DNA of 64,000 bases. Source: Argopecten irradians. Taxonomy: Eukaryota > Mollusca > Bivalvia > Pectinida > Pectinidae. How positions within the stretch are numbered: the first letter of the stretch is position 1; the number at the start of each line of letters is the position of its first letter. The translations under genes and the position numbers were made by a program. Of this stretch, positions 23,597 to 35,535 are shown in pieces. The stretch covers positions 5,518,383-5,582,382 of the forward strand of contig NC_091139.1 of assembly GCF_041381155.1 (NCBI RefSeq), written 5' to 3'. Under the pieces are notes generated by a model. That model worked only from the letters and a program-made list of their open reading frames with translations, ran no database searches and had not been told where the DNA came from.

Positions 23597-24178
23597 ATGA
23601 AGGTCATAATAAACCAAAATCTGATCCTTACAATTATCAATTATTATTTTAAAAGTATATTCAAAAGCTTATTCTAGATATACTAGTGAGAGAAAACGTA
23701 TTTCACGTTTACCCTTTACAAAATGGGTTTCAGAAAAATGTCAGTAGCACTATGACGTCATATCTTGTACATGAATCTGTTATTTACTGTGGTGAAAACA
23801 ATAGTAAATCTTGTTTTTTGGATGTTGCCAAAGCCTTCGATTGCGTTTGGCATAAGGGTCTGTTTGTCAAACTTATATCCCTTGGTTTTAATCGTGATTT
23901 TATTAATGTCATTGTCTCATTATATAATGATATGTAAAGTGCAATTTTTTATCAAGGTTTTATTTCAAAATGGTTTCCTTTATGTCAGGGAACACGGCAA
24001 GGGAGTATTCTCTCCCCTTGGCTTTATTCTGTGTACATTAATGATTTGTTAAATGAATTATGTTCTTCTAAGTCTTCATTTTTCTACAAGACGTTAACGT
24101 CACTTGTCCTACTCAAGCAGACGATATAGTTTTTCTTTCACTATCTAAACATGATCTTGACAATTTAATGTATACTTG
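23597..24178 (+). mobile_element. LINE reverse-transcriptase fragment
   Basis: Translated pieces show non-LTR RT motifs: HPLQNGFQKN-like VYPLQNGFQKNVSS, motif A SCFLDVAKAFDCVWHKG, motif B CQGTRQGSILSPWLYSVYIN, and QADDIVFLS in place of the usual F/YADD. The pieces lie in different frames with stops between them (for example TAA at 23,935 and 23,650). No endonuclease or 3' tail remains. An old fragment. Confidence 0.8.
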
Positions 24179-26245
24179 TTATATATATATAGTTATAATT
24201 GGAGATTTGAATACAATGCTTAAAATCTAAATTTGACGTAGCGCGCGATATTGGTGACGTCGTCTCAAAATACATATATGCTCTACTTAAAGCGTTGTTT
24301 TTCTTTTCTTTTCATATACCTGCATCGTATTATATATCACTGAAAACGGTTTTAATGCACTTTGATTTTAAGGGTAATAAAGGCGGAAAAGCAAATCATA
24401 AAAACATTTTAATCGCGTTTAATTTCTCCAAAACACCAAGATAACGGCATGTAACGCGTAACATTTACCGGAGTGTTCGTTTCTAAAAATGATCTTTAAT
24501 CGCACTAAACATACGCAAAAATAAATGAACATGATTCAAAGATGCGTTATTATATGTCAAATGACATTCATGATCTTTCAATTGTGTTAGATGATGTACG
24601 ATGTTGTAAAACCGTCATTTTTCGCCTTTACCAAAATGTAACGCTTAACCCAGAGAAAACGATGCTCACTTTCATAGCAATATCGAGAGAAAACTGTAAG
24701 TTATTTCAAGTATATGAAATAATGTACGAAATGTGTTTTTATTGAATTTATCATACATATGATATAGCCCTGTTATAAGGACGCTTTCACTTAAAACACA
24801 GAAAATAAAAAAATCCGTAATTTGTCCACCCAGTGATTTTCTATTACTTTTTGAAACTATAGCGATTTTAGTGACATTCATCAGCATATTAGGAAATATT
24901 GAATATCGATATAAAATCATATTCGCAATGTGTCCTAACTGAAAATTTTATAACACTTTTTATTTTGATTCTGCGATCAATAATAAAAAATAACTGCGTA
25001 TTTTAAAAATTCCGTAATTTGTCCACTTATAAAACGACGTAAGACCAAACGTCACGACGACGCGTTCCGTAACGTCAGTTTGAAACATGTCAAATTACAT
25101 CTATAGGTCTATGCCTAGCTAAAACTGGGTTTCATAAAAACAATTACTTAACATTTGAAGCCAGACTATTAGATTTGTAGAAGACATATGCGTTGTCATA
25201 CAGGTACATGTTTCTTCTATACACAATCATTTCACTTGTAAAGAGATCTAGAATATATACAAAATTGACAAGTGCGTGATGCATGCTGGAAAATGTCCTT
25301 GTGACTGCATATCTGGTGCGACCTAACGGTGTACTTTGCCATTGAAAAAATAAACTCACTTAAACATTTATTCAATTTAACGTAAAAATTATTTTTGATT
25401 TTCCGAATGTAAGTGGCCGTTGAGAAGAAGATAAACCTGAGAACCTGGACTTGAAATCTAGAAATGTGTTAAACTCTAAAGAAAGACTGGAACAAAAAGA
25501 GTATATTTTAGTGTCCAATGCATAAAACAGGGATCTGATATATTGTTACAGTTAATACATACATATATTTAGACACACCAGAGTGTCCGCACACCCTTTT
25601 GAGATGTGTAGGAGTCTAGATAATAAAAAAAATCAGGAAATTTCACTCTCTTCGTGGTGTATTATACGAGTACAGTGTACATGTAGAATACGAATATTAC
25701 CGATTAATTTTATCTAGATCCATAAAGCGTCTAAAAATAATATACGGGCACTCTGTTATGTCCAAATTGATAATCACTGTACACTGTACTAATTTTCAGA
25801 CCCCTGTGATTCTCAATAGATCTAGTAACTTTAGACACGCAATTTAAAAAGCGTGATTAGAAATCGATCTGTGCTAAAATTGAAAGAAAATTGATCAACA
25901 TCGGTCATAGGAAAAGTGCTGTCAAATCCGCGACGACGACGCGATGATATTGCATTATTTTAACCACTCGGCCATCGCGGCTCCGTAAGTTCCAGTAAGC
26001 CTCAATAAAAATAGTGAACATAGTCATGAGGAAATTGAAATTCACTCCTATATGCATAGTCCAGCCTGTAAATGTTCGTTATTTATGATAATGTATCATT
26101 CTTTTATTAATGGTACATATATATATTGGATAACGGTAAAACATGCAGTATAATAATAATTCGTCAGAAAAGCACCGTCAAAACGACGTCATTCATGTGT
26201 TACGTCACCAACATCGTGCGTTACGTCATTGTTATTGTTTTTAAT
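24179..26245. other. Intergenic, mostly unassigned
   Basis: No gene is supported. Two boxes reading TCCGTAATTTGTCCAC occur near 24,812 and 25,010. A tRNA-like head fragment on the - strand (GCCGCGATGGCCGAGTGGTT) lies at 25,960-25,985 and is probably a SINE remnant. Clusters of GACGTCA/TTACGTCA around 26,180-26,225 are unexplained. Confidence 0.4.
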
Positions 26246-26246
26246 G

Positions 26247-26467
26247 AAATTTGTTTGTTTGTTTAGTTTTACGTCCTATTAACAGCCAGAGTCATGTAAG
26301 GACGTGCCAGGTTTGTTGGTGGAGGAAAGCCGGAGTACCCGGAGAAAAACCACCGGTCAGCGGTCAGTACCTGGCAACTGCCCCACATGGGATTCGAACC
26401 CGCATCCCAGAGGTGGAGGGCTTGTGGTAATATGTCGGGACATCTTAACCACTCGGCCACCGCGGCC
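26247..26467 (-). mobile_element. tRNA-derived SINE with Meta-SINE-like core
   Basis: On the - strand: head GGGCCGCGGTGGCCGAGTGG, then TTAAGATGTC, B box GGGTTCGAATCCCA, a core containing GGTGGTTTTTCTCCGGGTAC and TCCGGCTTTCCTCCACCAAC, and a 3' end CTGTTAATAGGACGTAAAAC followed by (AAAC)n. Nearly full length. The head resembles Leu/Ser-type tRNAs. The core match to Meta-SINEs is from memory of the family. Confidence 0.85.
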
Positions 26468-26469
26468 CT

Positions 26470-28224
26470 TTTTAGAAATTTTAATGAAAAAAAAAGAAGT
26501 GCTTTTGTAAATAATAAACGTAAGTGGTTCCTTGGGCCAAAAGAGGTACTAGAGTCCTCTAATACTACACATGTTGGTATTGTATCAGGCCTGGCCTCAA
26601 TCCTCGTTGGTCATCATATGGTCTTCATATAGATAGTTGACAAACATCGTAAACACAGTTCAAATGGAGTTTTTATTAACATTCGCCATCATTTGTATTT
26701 TACAAAGGTGCTGCCACTCATCAACTATCGTTTCACTCTCATACTGTCAGAAGTCAGGGTGGTGGGAGACAATAATGTGCCGCTATCATTATAAATATTA
26801 TATACAAATAGTGTAGTTGAGAAAAATATATAAATTACTTTATATTAAAACTCTAACCTTCAAATATTATAAAGTTCTAAATAAGCTATTTAGAACTAGG
26901 CCTATTACTATACGTTTCTACTACATTTACTACCGATAATACAATTACTATAATACTAATAACACTTTCTATATTTTATGATAAATAAGTGATATGTAGC
27001 TAGAATTTAGCATACCTAAATTAATCAATTATCTCCCTTGGTAGAGATGCTGTAATACGGGATATGAGCTCACTGGTATAGCGTGAACACCGTGCGAACA
27101 CAGGGATTGTCTGACATGAACTCATCAAGAGCAGAGGGAAAGAAAGGAACCTAATCTATCAATTTGGTATATAGATTCTATAATTTTGAAGCCCTTCTAA
27201 TTTATCTATGTGAAAATATCTAAGCTATGACCTGTACCTATCCCTAACCTCTGGGCCGGCGTTATCACACCTACTCTTCATCGAAAGACCGCAGAGGGGT
27301 TTTTATCGTGCAAGGCTGGGCATCCTCACACGGGACACCGTCTTTAAGTCCCATCCGACGGACTAAGTGTTAGTAGTTAGTGGTTGTCGTGCGTGTGCTT
27401 GTGAATTTTTTGGTGTCCCTACATTTAAACACAAACCAAGACTGATTCCTTACAAAAACTGTTCATCTTGTCAATGTCTCTGCTTTCTGTATTGCCATAC
27501 CTATCTTTCGACACATAATACTGTACATTCCGACGTTTTTAAAGTATGATTGTGCATATTGTGACATTAGTTTTTGTGAGGGAGTAGAGAATTTTAGTAG
27601 GACGACTATAGGAAGTTATTATAGAAAGAGGGTGTTGAGCCGAAAGTGCATGTATGGATAATTTGGAAGAAAAAAAAACATTATAGATAAATATTTCTAC
27701 GATAGTGGACAACAGAGTGGGAGATAAAAACATGAGGGCAGGAATGGGGATTGTATACGGGGTTGGGGGGGGGGGAGTGGGTGGTTGTCGATGGATAACA
27801 TTTGGATGTGTGTGGTGTGTGATGTGTTGGCTGGTTGTTTACTTCAGTTCTCACTCCTGGTGTTACTAGAGTGCCCCAGCAATGGGGACGAGCCTGGAAG
27901 AACTCCCGATGCCATTTGTTGTGATGTTTGAATTATCCCTATATATGTTAATGACATGAACTTGTTTCGCGCTCCCTTTTATACTTTTCTCACTGGATCA
28001 CATGATCCCTCTCGTCCAATCAAAACTCGCCAAGTACATTCACTCTCACAAAAAGTTTCTCTCGTTCCATATTATAAATCTAGTGATTTATACTATTGAG
28101 AACCCTAACATTATGTCCTGTGACTGTCCTTAGTTATAATTACATATTTAAAAACCATTTAGCTATAAAGGACAAGTTAAACTACTATATCCATAAAAAG
28201 GACAAGTATTTAAATCCTTTGGGG
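26470..28224. other. Intergenic, no gene seen
   Basis: AT-rich DNA without a supportable gene. A G-run with GGGGTTGGGGGGGGGGG lies near 27,760. A CTCCCTTGGTAGAGATGCTG box near 27,033 is a possible remnant of the palindromic MITE arm. Otherwise nothing recognised. Confidence 0.4.
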
Positions 28225-29486
28225 GGGCATCACCAGCGAGTGGGTGTCCCTCATTAAAGGCGTCCCCCAGGGCTCGATACTGGGGCCTTTGATTTTTAAC
28301 ATTTTTATCAATGATATATTTTATTTCATCAAAGAAGCCACATTATATAACTATGCCGACGACAATACCCTAGGTTATTTTAGTCAAAATATAAACAATC
28401 TTAAGAAAGTTTTAGAAGATGAAGCCAGTGTTTTAATTAAGTGGTTTGACATAAATGGAATGAAGGCAAATCCAGAGAAATTTCAGGCTATCTCTCTGGG
28501 TAAGAACACTGTGAAACATTTTAATATATCTAACACTGAAATTGTTTGTGAAGATAGTGTTAAACTTTTAGGTATCGAAATCGACCATCTTTTAAAATTT
28601 GATAAACATATTTCAGATATATGCAGGAAAGCATCTAAGCAACTAGCAGTTCTGAAAAGGATCGGACATTTTTTACCTAAAGCAACAAAAATTTTAATTT
28701 ACAAATGTTTTGTTTTATCAAACTTTGACTATTGTCCCCTTATTTGGCATTTCTGCAGTATTTCTGCAACTAGAAAAATCGAACGAGTGCAAGAGAGGGG
28801 CTTGCGATTCATTCATAATGACCACACCTCTAACCTTAAAGAACTGCTAGCCGGATCAAATTTGTCTTTTTTACATGTCCACAGGATGAAAATGATGGCC
28901 TGTGAGGTTTTTAAAATTTTTAACAATATTGCTCCTGACTACATACGTAACCTTATTAAAAAACAAGAAAACACTTATAATTTCAGATCTGAAAACAAAG
29001 CAAACCTACCCAGAGTTAACACCACCAGGTATGGTACAAACAAACAAATAAATCAGGTACGAGGCGTCCCGCATATGGAACAGCCTCCCAAATGACCTGC
29101 GTAAGGTTGAAAACTATGCAGAGTTTCGGAGGCTGCTCCGTAAGTGGGACGGCCCGGACTGTAAGTGTAAACTTTGTTCTTAATGTCTCCCTGCATCCTG
29201 TGGTGTAACACATGTCTTTATGTCTTTATTTTATTTTATTTTTATTTTGGTTTGCTTTGTTGCTTGTTTTGTCACCCCTTTTAATATAAATTTGTAAAAA
29301 AATTCTGTGATAGCTTATGTAGTGCCTGTACTTATAATTACTGACAACTGTGATGCTTTAGTTTTAATTTCTGTTATATATACAATATACTTTGTTTTGT
29401 CGAAATACAAGCTCGAACGAGCTTATGTTACCATGTTTTATATATTCGACACTAAATAAAGTTTCTTGTATCTTGTATCTTGTAAA
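28225..29486 (+). mobile_element. 5'-truncated non-LTR retrotransposon (LINE)
   Basis: An open frame from about 28,244 carries RT motif B GVPQGSILGPLIFNIFIND, the catalytic YADD (LYNYADDNTL), KANPEKF and the thumb region through FDYCPLIWHFCS. Near 29,035 the frame shifts: the typical C-terminal segment YEASRIWNSLPNDLRKVENY continues in another frame to the stop at 29,181-29,183 and ends CKCKLCS. A 300-bp 3' UTR follows, ending in AATAAAG and TTCTTGTATCTTGTATCTTG, the short tandem tail typical of CR1/L2-like and related LINEs. The 5' end is cut off just before RT motif B, the usual result of incomplete reverse transcription. Confidence 0.9.
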
Positions 29487-30991
29487 TCCTGAGCCGTCTC
29501 GTAGTAATAGCAGACGACGTGCGTAATGAAACTAGTAAACATAGCAAATTGATCAGAAAGATATAGTTCCGTAAATTATCATTAAAACATACTACTGATG
29601 AAATCTATTGTATAATAGAACAAGTAATTAATACTAGAATTCTGATATAAATCTTATAATATAATCCTCTAAGTTATAAATGGATAAAGAAATACTTTAC
29701 AATTTGCTAGCTCTGTATAACATTCCAGTCGGCAACTCACTTCCGGTTTACAGGCAGCTTCACACTCGCTGGTAATTAATGATACATAAATAAGTTATCG
29801 ATGGCGGTTTGGTATGAAAGGTAAGTTAAACACGAAGCTATGATATCCCGCGATAATCCAGTACGTATATTCTTCCTCTAGAATTGTTCACAGTATAAAT
29901 AAATCAAATGTTCTCCTAATCCAATAATATTAGATCTCGATATTGAGGAAATTCTCAAAAGTGTCTCGTCGTGCTATACCTCTAACATTGTTGGAGTAAT
30001 GTTCTCCATGATGAAATACGTTTTTGTTCCTCAAAAATATGTCATACCAAATCTAAATTAAATCCTTGTATATCTACTACAGTATTTACATGGACAAGTT
30101 TCGTCCTGGTCGTCCAGAAATGGACGAAATTGTGCATAAGTTGCGTGGACAAACCTTTGCGCTTATACGTACAGTGCACGTTACTTGGCACAGGGATTAA
30201 CCCTCTAACAAATTAAAAACTTTATAAGTCTATCTAGAGCTTTATTTGGTTGTGAGCTTTGGTTTGCACTTTCTTTTTAAACCGATTTGCGGCGGCTAGA
30301 GACTACCCATCTTCACGTCCTATTCTGACCTGTGAAGTTCTTACATATGGATTGATATGCTTGGCCAATTTCATTCATCAAGCACTCATAGGAAAGATGA
30401 AATATTTCTCTTTAAAGTAAAATATGCCTCGCTAATATATATATAGAATGTCTAGAGCCGTTCATTTTAAGGACATAAATACCTTTCCGGACCAAAACAT
30501 AAAGGTTTCTTAAAATCCTTAATAACACCAGAAAATATATACCAATGGCCTAAGATGAGGTTACAACACCAAACATATGCAATAGGCCTTATTTCCTGCG
30601 TAATACATTGTTGTATATGATAACAGTGGAGAGGCATTTTGCTGTTTTGCCGTCTGACGCGGTAAATAAGACGACGGCGGGAAACATTAGACGGCCCGAG
30701 TTATGGAAAATAAAACTTTTTATTTATTTCAATCAAATTGATCAGAAGGTGATGATAAGTGTAGTATTAACGGTAAGTTTATACATTTTGCGACTCTACT
30801 AAATCATCGACCTACTTTTACATTAAAAAAAAAAATTAAAGCCGTTTCGGAAAAGTAGTGGGTCTTTAGATATGCTCCACCGCCGACAGAGCATGGACGA
30901 TACACATCATTTGAATATTAACTGATGTTTATGGGCTAAGCAGTAGCTTAACCCTTTGTTTGGAAAGAAAATGGAAATTAAACAATGATAT
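29487..30991. other. Intergenic, repeat remnants
   Basis: No gene. 30,608-30,720 (TTTTGCTGTTTTGCCGTCTG) is related to 59,560-59,640 on the other strand. Around 30,098-30,140 GTTTCGTCC and GGACGAAA face each other. 30,860-30,910 (ATGCTCCACCGCCGACAGAG) matches the end of the MITE at 37294-39440. Confidence 0.4.
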
Positions 30992-31151
30992 TGTAACAGG
31001 ATGCAGGATTTTCAATAAATTTAATCACTGTCTCTGCTAGGGATCGAACTCGGGACCTCTGGATTACTAGTCTGAAGCTCACCCGATCGAGCCAAAGAGA
31101 AGTTCTCTCCAGCCGAGCTGTATATTGCGACTAGTTTTGACCAGAGTAATA
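30992..31151 (-). mobile_element. Solo LTR of the tRNA-Thr-bearing family A
   Basis: The 160-bp reverse complement aligns end to end with the LTRs at 16915 and 17180 with scattered differences. It keeps the A box region (GGCTCGATCGGGTGAGC), the ACTAGTAATCC anticodon loop and the B box GAGTTCGATCC. ATAT flanks it on both sides. A single LTR with its own target repeat is the usual product of LTR-LTR recombination. Older than the RAB10 copy. Confidence 0.85.
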
Positions 31152-31189
31152 ATATGATAATATTCCTTAGCATTTTCAGATGTTGAAAA

Positions 31190-31928
31190 TGAAATAATTG
31201 ATGGACACTATGGACAGAAGCGGTCTACCTGGGGAATATCAGGCATGGATTTATCAACACGGCGTGCTACCTCAAAGCCTTTGGCCCTTCTAGTGTACGA
31301 AGTGCCAATGTCGACAGTCAATGGCTGAGAAGATGGCTTGCAGTTCGGGGACAAAGTTACAACTTCCCCTGATATCACTAATAGAGGAGTACAAGGCCAC
31401 CAAAGTCAGACAGCTACTGATGCCAAAGATGGTAAGGTGGGAGGAGCAAAAGTGGTCGTCAGATCTGGGCAAAAATGGTCTGCAAAGAGGACAGTGAATG
31501 AAGTAGAATTACGTCTGAAACATGGAGTGTGGCAATGGACAGGCAAGGACTCGGTGGAACAACTAGAGCAGTTACGGATGAGAATAGACAGCTTGTACAG
31601 AGTTTGTATCTGGTCTATGGACGTACAGAAACTGCAGTTCCGGCTGTCAAAGTCAGTATATGACGTAATGCCCTCACCAAAAAACTTTGTAACACGGGGG
31701 ATATCAGAGGAACCCAATGGCAAACTAGCAAATATAGAGCACATCCTGTATTCATGCTCAGCTGCGTTGGCGGATGGACGATATACATGGCGTCAAAACA
31801 CAGTGTTATCTGTCCTTGCATTAGAGAAGAACAGGAAGAAGCTAAAGAAGGAATATGAAATTGTTTGTCAACTTTTTCCGAGCAGGAAAGCAGATTACGA
31901 AAGGTGTCTACCACGAATGGTTGTTTAA
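31190..31928 (+). mobile_element. Fragment of a LINE-type polyprotein C-terminus
   Basis: An open frame of 196 codons (31,338-31,928) contains LSKSVYDVMPSPKN, then C-SAALADGRYTWRQNTVL. This is close to a C-terminal module common in invertebrate RT proteins (ATYDVLPSP...HIL-GC...GRYTWRHNQVL), partly with the C/H zinc-finger residues. No RT motifs remain. The open frame is probably chance survival of a transposon fragment, not a host gene. Confidence 0.65.
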
Positions 31929-31929
31929 C

Positions 31930-33197
31930 GCTTAAATTTCAACGGATGCAAGCGACCTGTGACAATAATTTATCAAGAATTCGAAGATGGCGTCTGAATC
32001 CGCACAAATTCAAATCTGTTTCCGTAATTCGTTTTAATATTACTTCGACAGGCAAATGTTTGTAACGGATCAAGCGTTTGATTTAAGCGTTCTTGCTGCA
32101 TGACTAAGCGGCGTAGCAAAAATCGTGTTTATATGTGTCTAATTGCATATGAAAAAAATGCATATAAAATAATTTTTTTTTTGCTTTTGGTGTATAATCA
32201 GTACTCATCAGGAAGAGCTCTCTTGAATGGGGCGAAACGCTCACTAGTCAGTCGTTATTGTTTTTTATTTCTTACCTGATCGCTGGTTGGAAATTTGTGC
32301 CAAGTCCCTGTGCTACTGAACACTCCTGATTGATAATGTCATTTGAATGTTGGTAAAAAGTATCCCTCAGGCTGGATGTGTAACACATCATTGCTTACGA
32401 TGAATATTTTATAAGTATAGTCATTCATTTCATAAATGTAAATATGTTCAAAATTTTACGAAACAAAATTATAAATTATCATGACAAATATGAATTATCA
32501 TTCCTTCATTTAGGAAATTTGTAGATTAATTTCTGGGAATTAGTAACAGTTTATTTGAATTTGGGGTTCAAATTGATATAAACTACAACTTATTCTCAGA
32601 TCCCTGTGGTTTTACCCCATTTTCCTACATAATCCTGTTATTCGTAGTCGTGACCGTTTAATTACTAAATAGGGCTTTTCACTACTTATGGATGAAAAGA
32701 CCTATTGTTTTTGTCCTGGTGTAGTTTTTTTATTATTATTATTCACAGAAAGTTGTATACAAAGATAGTAAGAGATATGCCAATGAACGTGTCACCATAT
32801 TGTAGGTCATGAGTTGAAGGTGTGACAGCAGCATTTTTGTGTTGGTCAAAAATCTAATATGACCGCTATGACACCATTTTCGCTTTTTAAGTCGATATCT
32901 CGTTAACCGCGTGAATAATTTCTTTCAGTTTTGGATATGTTATGCAGAATAAAAAAAATGGAGAAAATAACCAATGTAACACTTTTCTGTAAAATGTCAA
33001 CTTTCGGTTGGAAATAAGGGTCAAGGTTCAAAAGTGCAATTTTAAAAAATCTTCTTCTCAAGTCCAAGTAAGCCCAGAGACCTAATATTAGGCCTGTAGC
33101 ATGCTGACATAAATGGATAAGAAGTTTGTTAATATGAATGATTTAACCTTCATTTAAGGTAAAATGGGCCAAGAATCCTAAAACCTTTAAATGACTT
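31930..33197. other. Intergenic, left edge of the tandem duplication
   Basis: No gene. 32,100-32,200 (TATATGTGTCTAATTGCATA and TTGCTTTTGGTG) resembles 37,350-37,420, part of the MITE at 37294. Degenerate repeats begin near 33,050. Confidence 0.4.
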
Positions 33198-33690
33198 CCT
33201 GTGAAGTTCTAGAAGGCATAGCTATCTAATATCAGGTCTGTAGCATGCTGACATAAATGCAAATTTAAGTTTGTTAATATGATTGACCTTGACCTATATA
33301 TTAAGGGTCACAGGGGGAAAAACTGATATATTCAAATGACCAATTGTTTAGTTCTAGAAAGCCTATAGAGACCTAATATTAGGTTTGTAGCATGCCGAAA
33401 TAAATGGATACAAAGCTTGTTAATGTTAATGACCTTGAACTTCATTCAAGGTCAGGGAGCCAAAAAACCTGAACTCTTCAAATGACTTCTTGTGAAGTTC
33501 AACAAGGCATTGAAACCTAATATTAGGCTTGTAGCAAGTTTGCTAATATATATAACTTTGACATTCATTCAAGGTCATATGGATAAAAAAAATCCTAACC
33601 TTTTGTGAAGTTCTAGAAGGTCTAGAGACCCGAAATTGAACCTGTAGCATATTAAGAAAACGGGCTACCGAGTTTGTTAATATGAATGGC
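33050..33690. repeat. Degenerate tandem repeat, period about 127 bp
   Basis: About five units share GTGAAGTTCTAGAAGGC, CCTAATATTAGGCCTGTAGC, ATGCTGACATAAATGG and GTTTGTTAATATGAATGACC in the same order. Units are well diverged. All but the first reappear at 42,791-43,330 as part of the larger duplication. Confidence 0.75.
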
Positions 33691-34822
33691 CTTGACTGAA
33701 ATTCCTTGTTGGTGAAAAGTCCGTCAATTTGTCCAATGACAATTTCTAGTGTTTAGATTTACGTCTGGATAAAATAATTTTAAAAGAAATCATAAAGATT
33801 ATCAAAAGTAGAGATTACAATAAGAATTGATACGTAATGCAATGAGTTTTCATATGCGACATAATTATAGTACACATGACCTATAGGAAATATGCAGACA
33901 TTTGGATTGTTTACAAAGCCATGCACGATTGCGTTCATAATATATAGCAGGTACTTGCACTGTTTTTAGATTGTATTTGAAGAAATTGAGCGATTTATAA
34001 CGTAAACTAATGTAACACTGTCGGAGTACTGTGCACTCACTGTATAAATGAAATTATCGTTATTGATGACACAATTGAAAGCATACCATCTTCTAAATTG
34101 AAGCGAATTATTTCATATAGTTTCCCCACCGTAGAACGAATATACGTACCCGGCCTATTATACCTTTCGGCTGGGTACGAAATGGTCCCTATATGTCTTA
34201 GTGGAGCACTGCCTCAGAAAGTCACTCGATTATACTTTTCTATTCTTTTTTGTAGGTTTCCAATTATTTTATGTCTATACATGCATTTGTATGTTAGTTT
34301 ACCGAAATAAACATAAAAACCATTCTAAATATCTACCGTATCGCTCATAAGACATCAAGTTGTCGTATGATTTTCCTTCGAAAAGACATTCATATTCATA
34401 TGTAAAAAATAATGTCTCTGTGAATTTGATATTTTATACGGTTTTATTGCCTAGTAGGTCTGCGATATATAAAACAGGGACGACAAAATGCATAAAATTG
34501 TTTTAATAATGATTTGCATGATCATTACTTTGCTCCATTAGCAGTAATACACACAAATTGTAGCACAAAAGACGAAACCATTATCTGTCTAAAAGTCTTT
34601 TGAACTACAATATTGCAGCTATCACCACCGTATCAACAACATTTAATGACAGAAGTTATGAAGGGTTGTACTTAAATTATATATATTATATATATAATTG
34701 TGATATTTTTACATGGATAATGATAATATTATAAATAATGCTAGCATCAAGGACGTATCTCACTTATAAATCCTTGGCTAGCATTAATTACGGCTTTAAT
34801 TAACAATAAAATGGCTAGGAAT

Positions 34823-35058
34823 ATATAATATAAACTTTATTTATTTTACATCGATTACGAAACAGGTTTATACAACTTCTGTAAATCACTTTCGATGGCC
34901 CGCATGTAAGCGCGCGAGGAATCTTAATGTGGGAGGAAACCCACGTTATCGGGCAGGCGACCCTAACCTTTTCACGTCCGTGCCGGGGATCGAACCCCGG
35001 CCGGCTAGGTGAAAGGCGAGTTGCTTTACCACTACACCACCCGATCATCCCGGGCAAG
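34823..35058 (-). mobile_element. tRNA-Glu-like SINE, left-unit copy
   Basis: On the - strand: GGGTGGTGTAGTGGTAAAGC, anticodon-like CCTTTCACC (TTC, Glu), B box GGGGTTCGATCCCC, then a body with GGGTTTCCTCCCACATTAAG and a TTTATTATATT-type tail. ATGGCTAGGAAT and ATGGCTGGGAAT at its two sides form a 12-bp target duplication with one difference. Confidence 0.85.
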
Positions 35059-35535
35059 ATGGCTGGGAATTAGGGAAACAGGATTCTATCCAGTATTAAC
35101 AATGACAATATCATCATCAGTCAATCGAATTTCATATTATTCTTATCACATTTACTTATCCAGAAAACTAGTATTTCATTTCATGCATTTTACCAGATAC
35201 TGATGGCATACTGGTATAGTATATATAGCACTATAGTGAGTTATATCAATGTGGACTGCATTTCACCAAACATAATCAACATACTTGTCTGTCATACATC
35301 ATACAAGCTTCATACATTCTACCATAACAATTAGTCCGAGATACTCTGGCCCTGACATGCTGACAACAGATTTAGATATTATAACTGATAGATGTCTACA
35401 CCAAATAACATGCCACATTTCTTTTTGATGTGTACTATGAATTTTAGATAAATTACTATAAATTGTTCAAAAATAGAAATTTATTTTCAAAATTGAAAAC
35501 AATCAAGAGTTGTTATACCACATATTTGGACATAA

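Noticed and set aside
31338-31928. 196-codon frame considered as a host gene
   Set aside because: Its GRYTWR-type module is typical of retroelement proteins, and the surroundings are repeat remnants.
34098-34310. 70-codon + strand frame with a near-identical copy at 43,707-43,919
   Set aside because: Conservation is explained by the recent tandem duplication of all surrounding DNA; the peptide shows no domain and there is no codon bias.
34985-35050. Functional tRNA-Glu gene
   Set aside because: It is the head of a SINE with body, tail and target duplication; it is duplicated with the unit.
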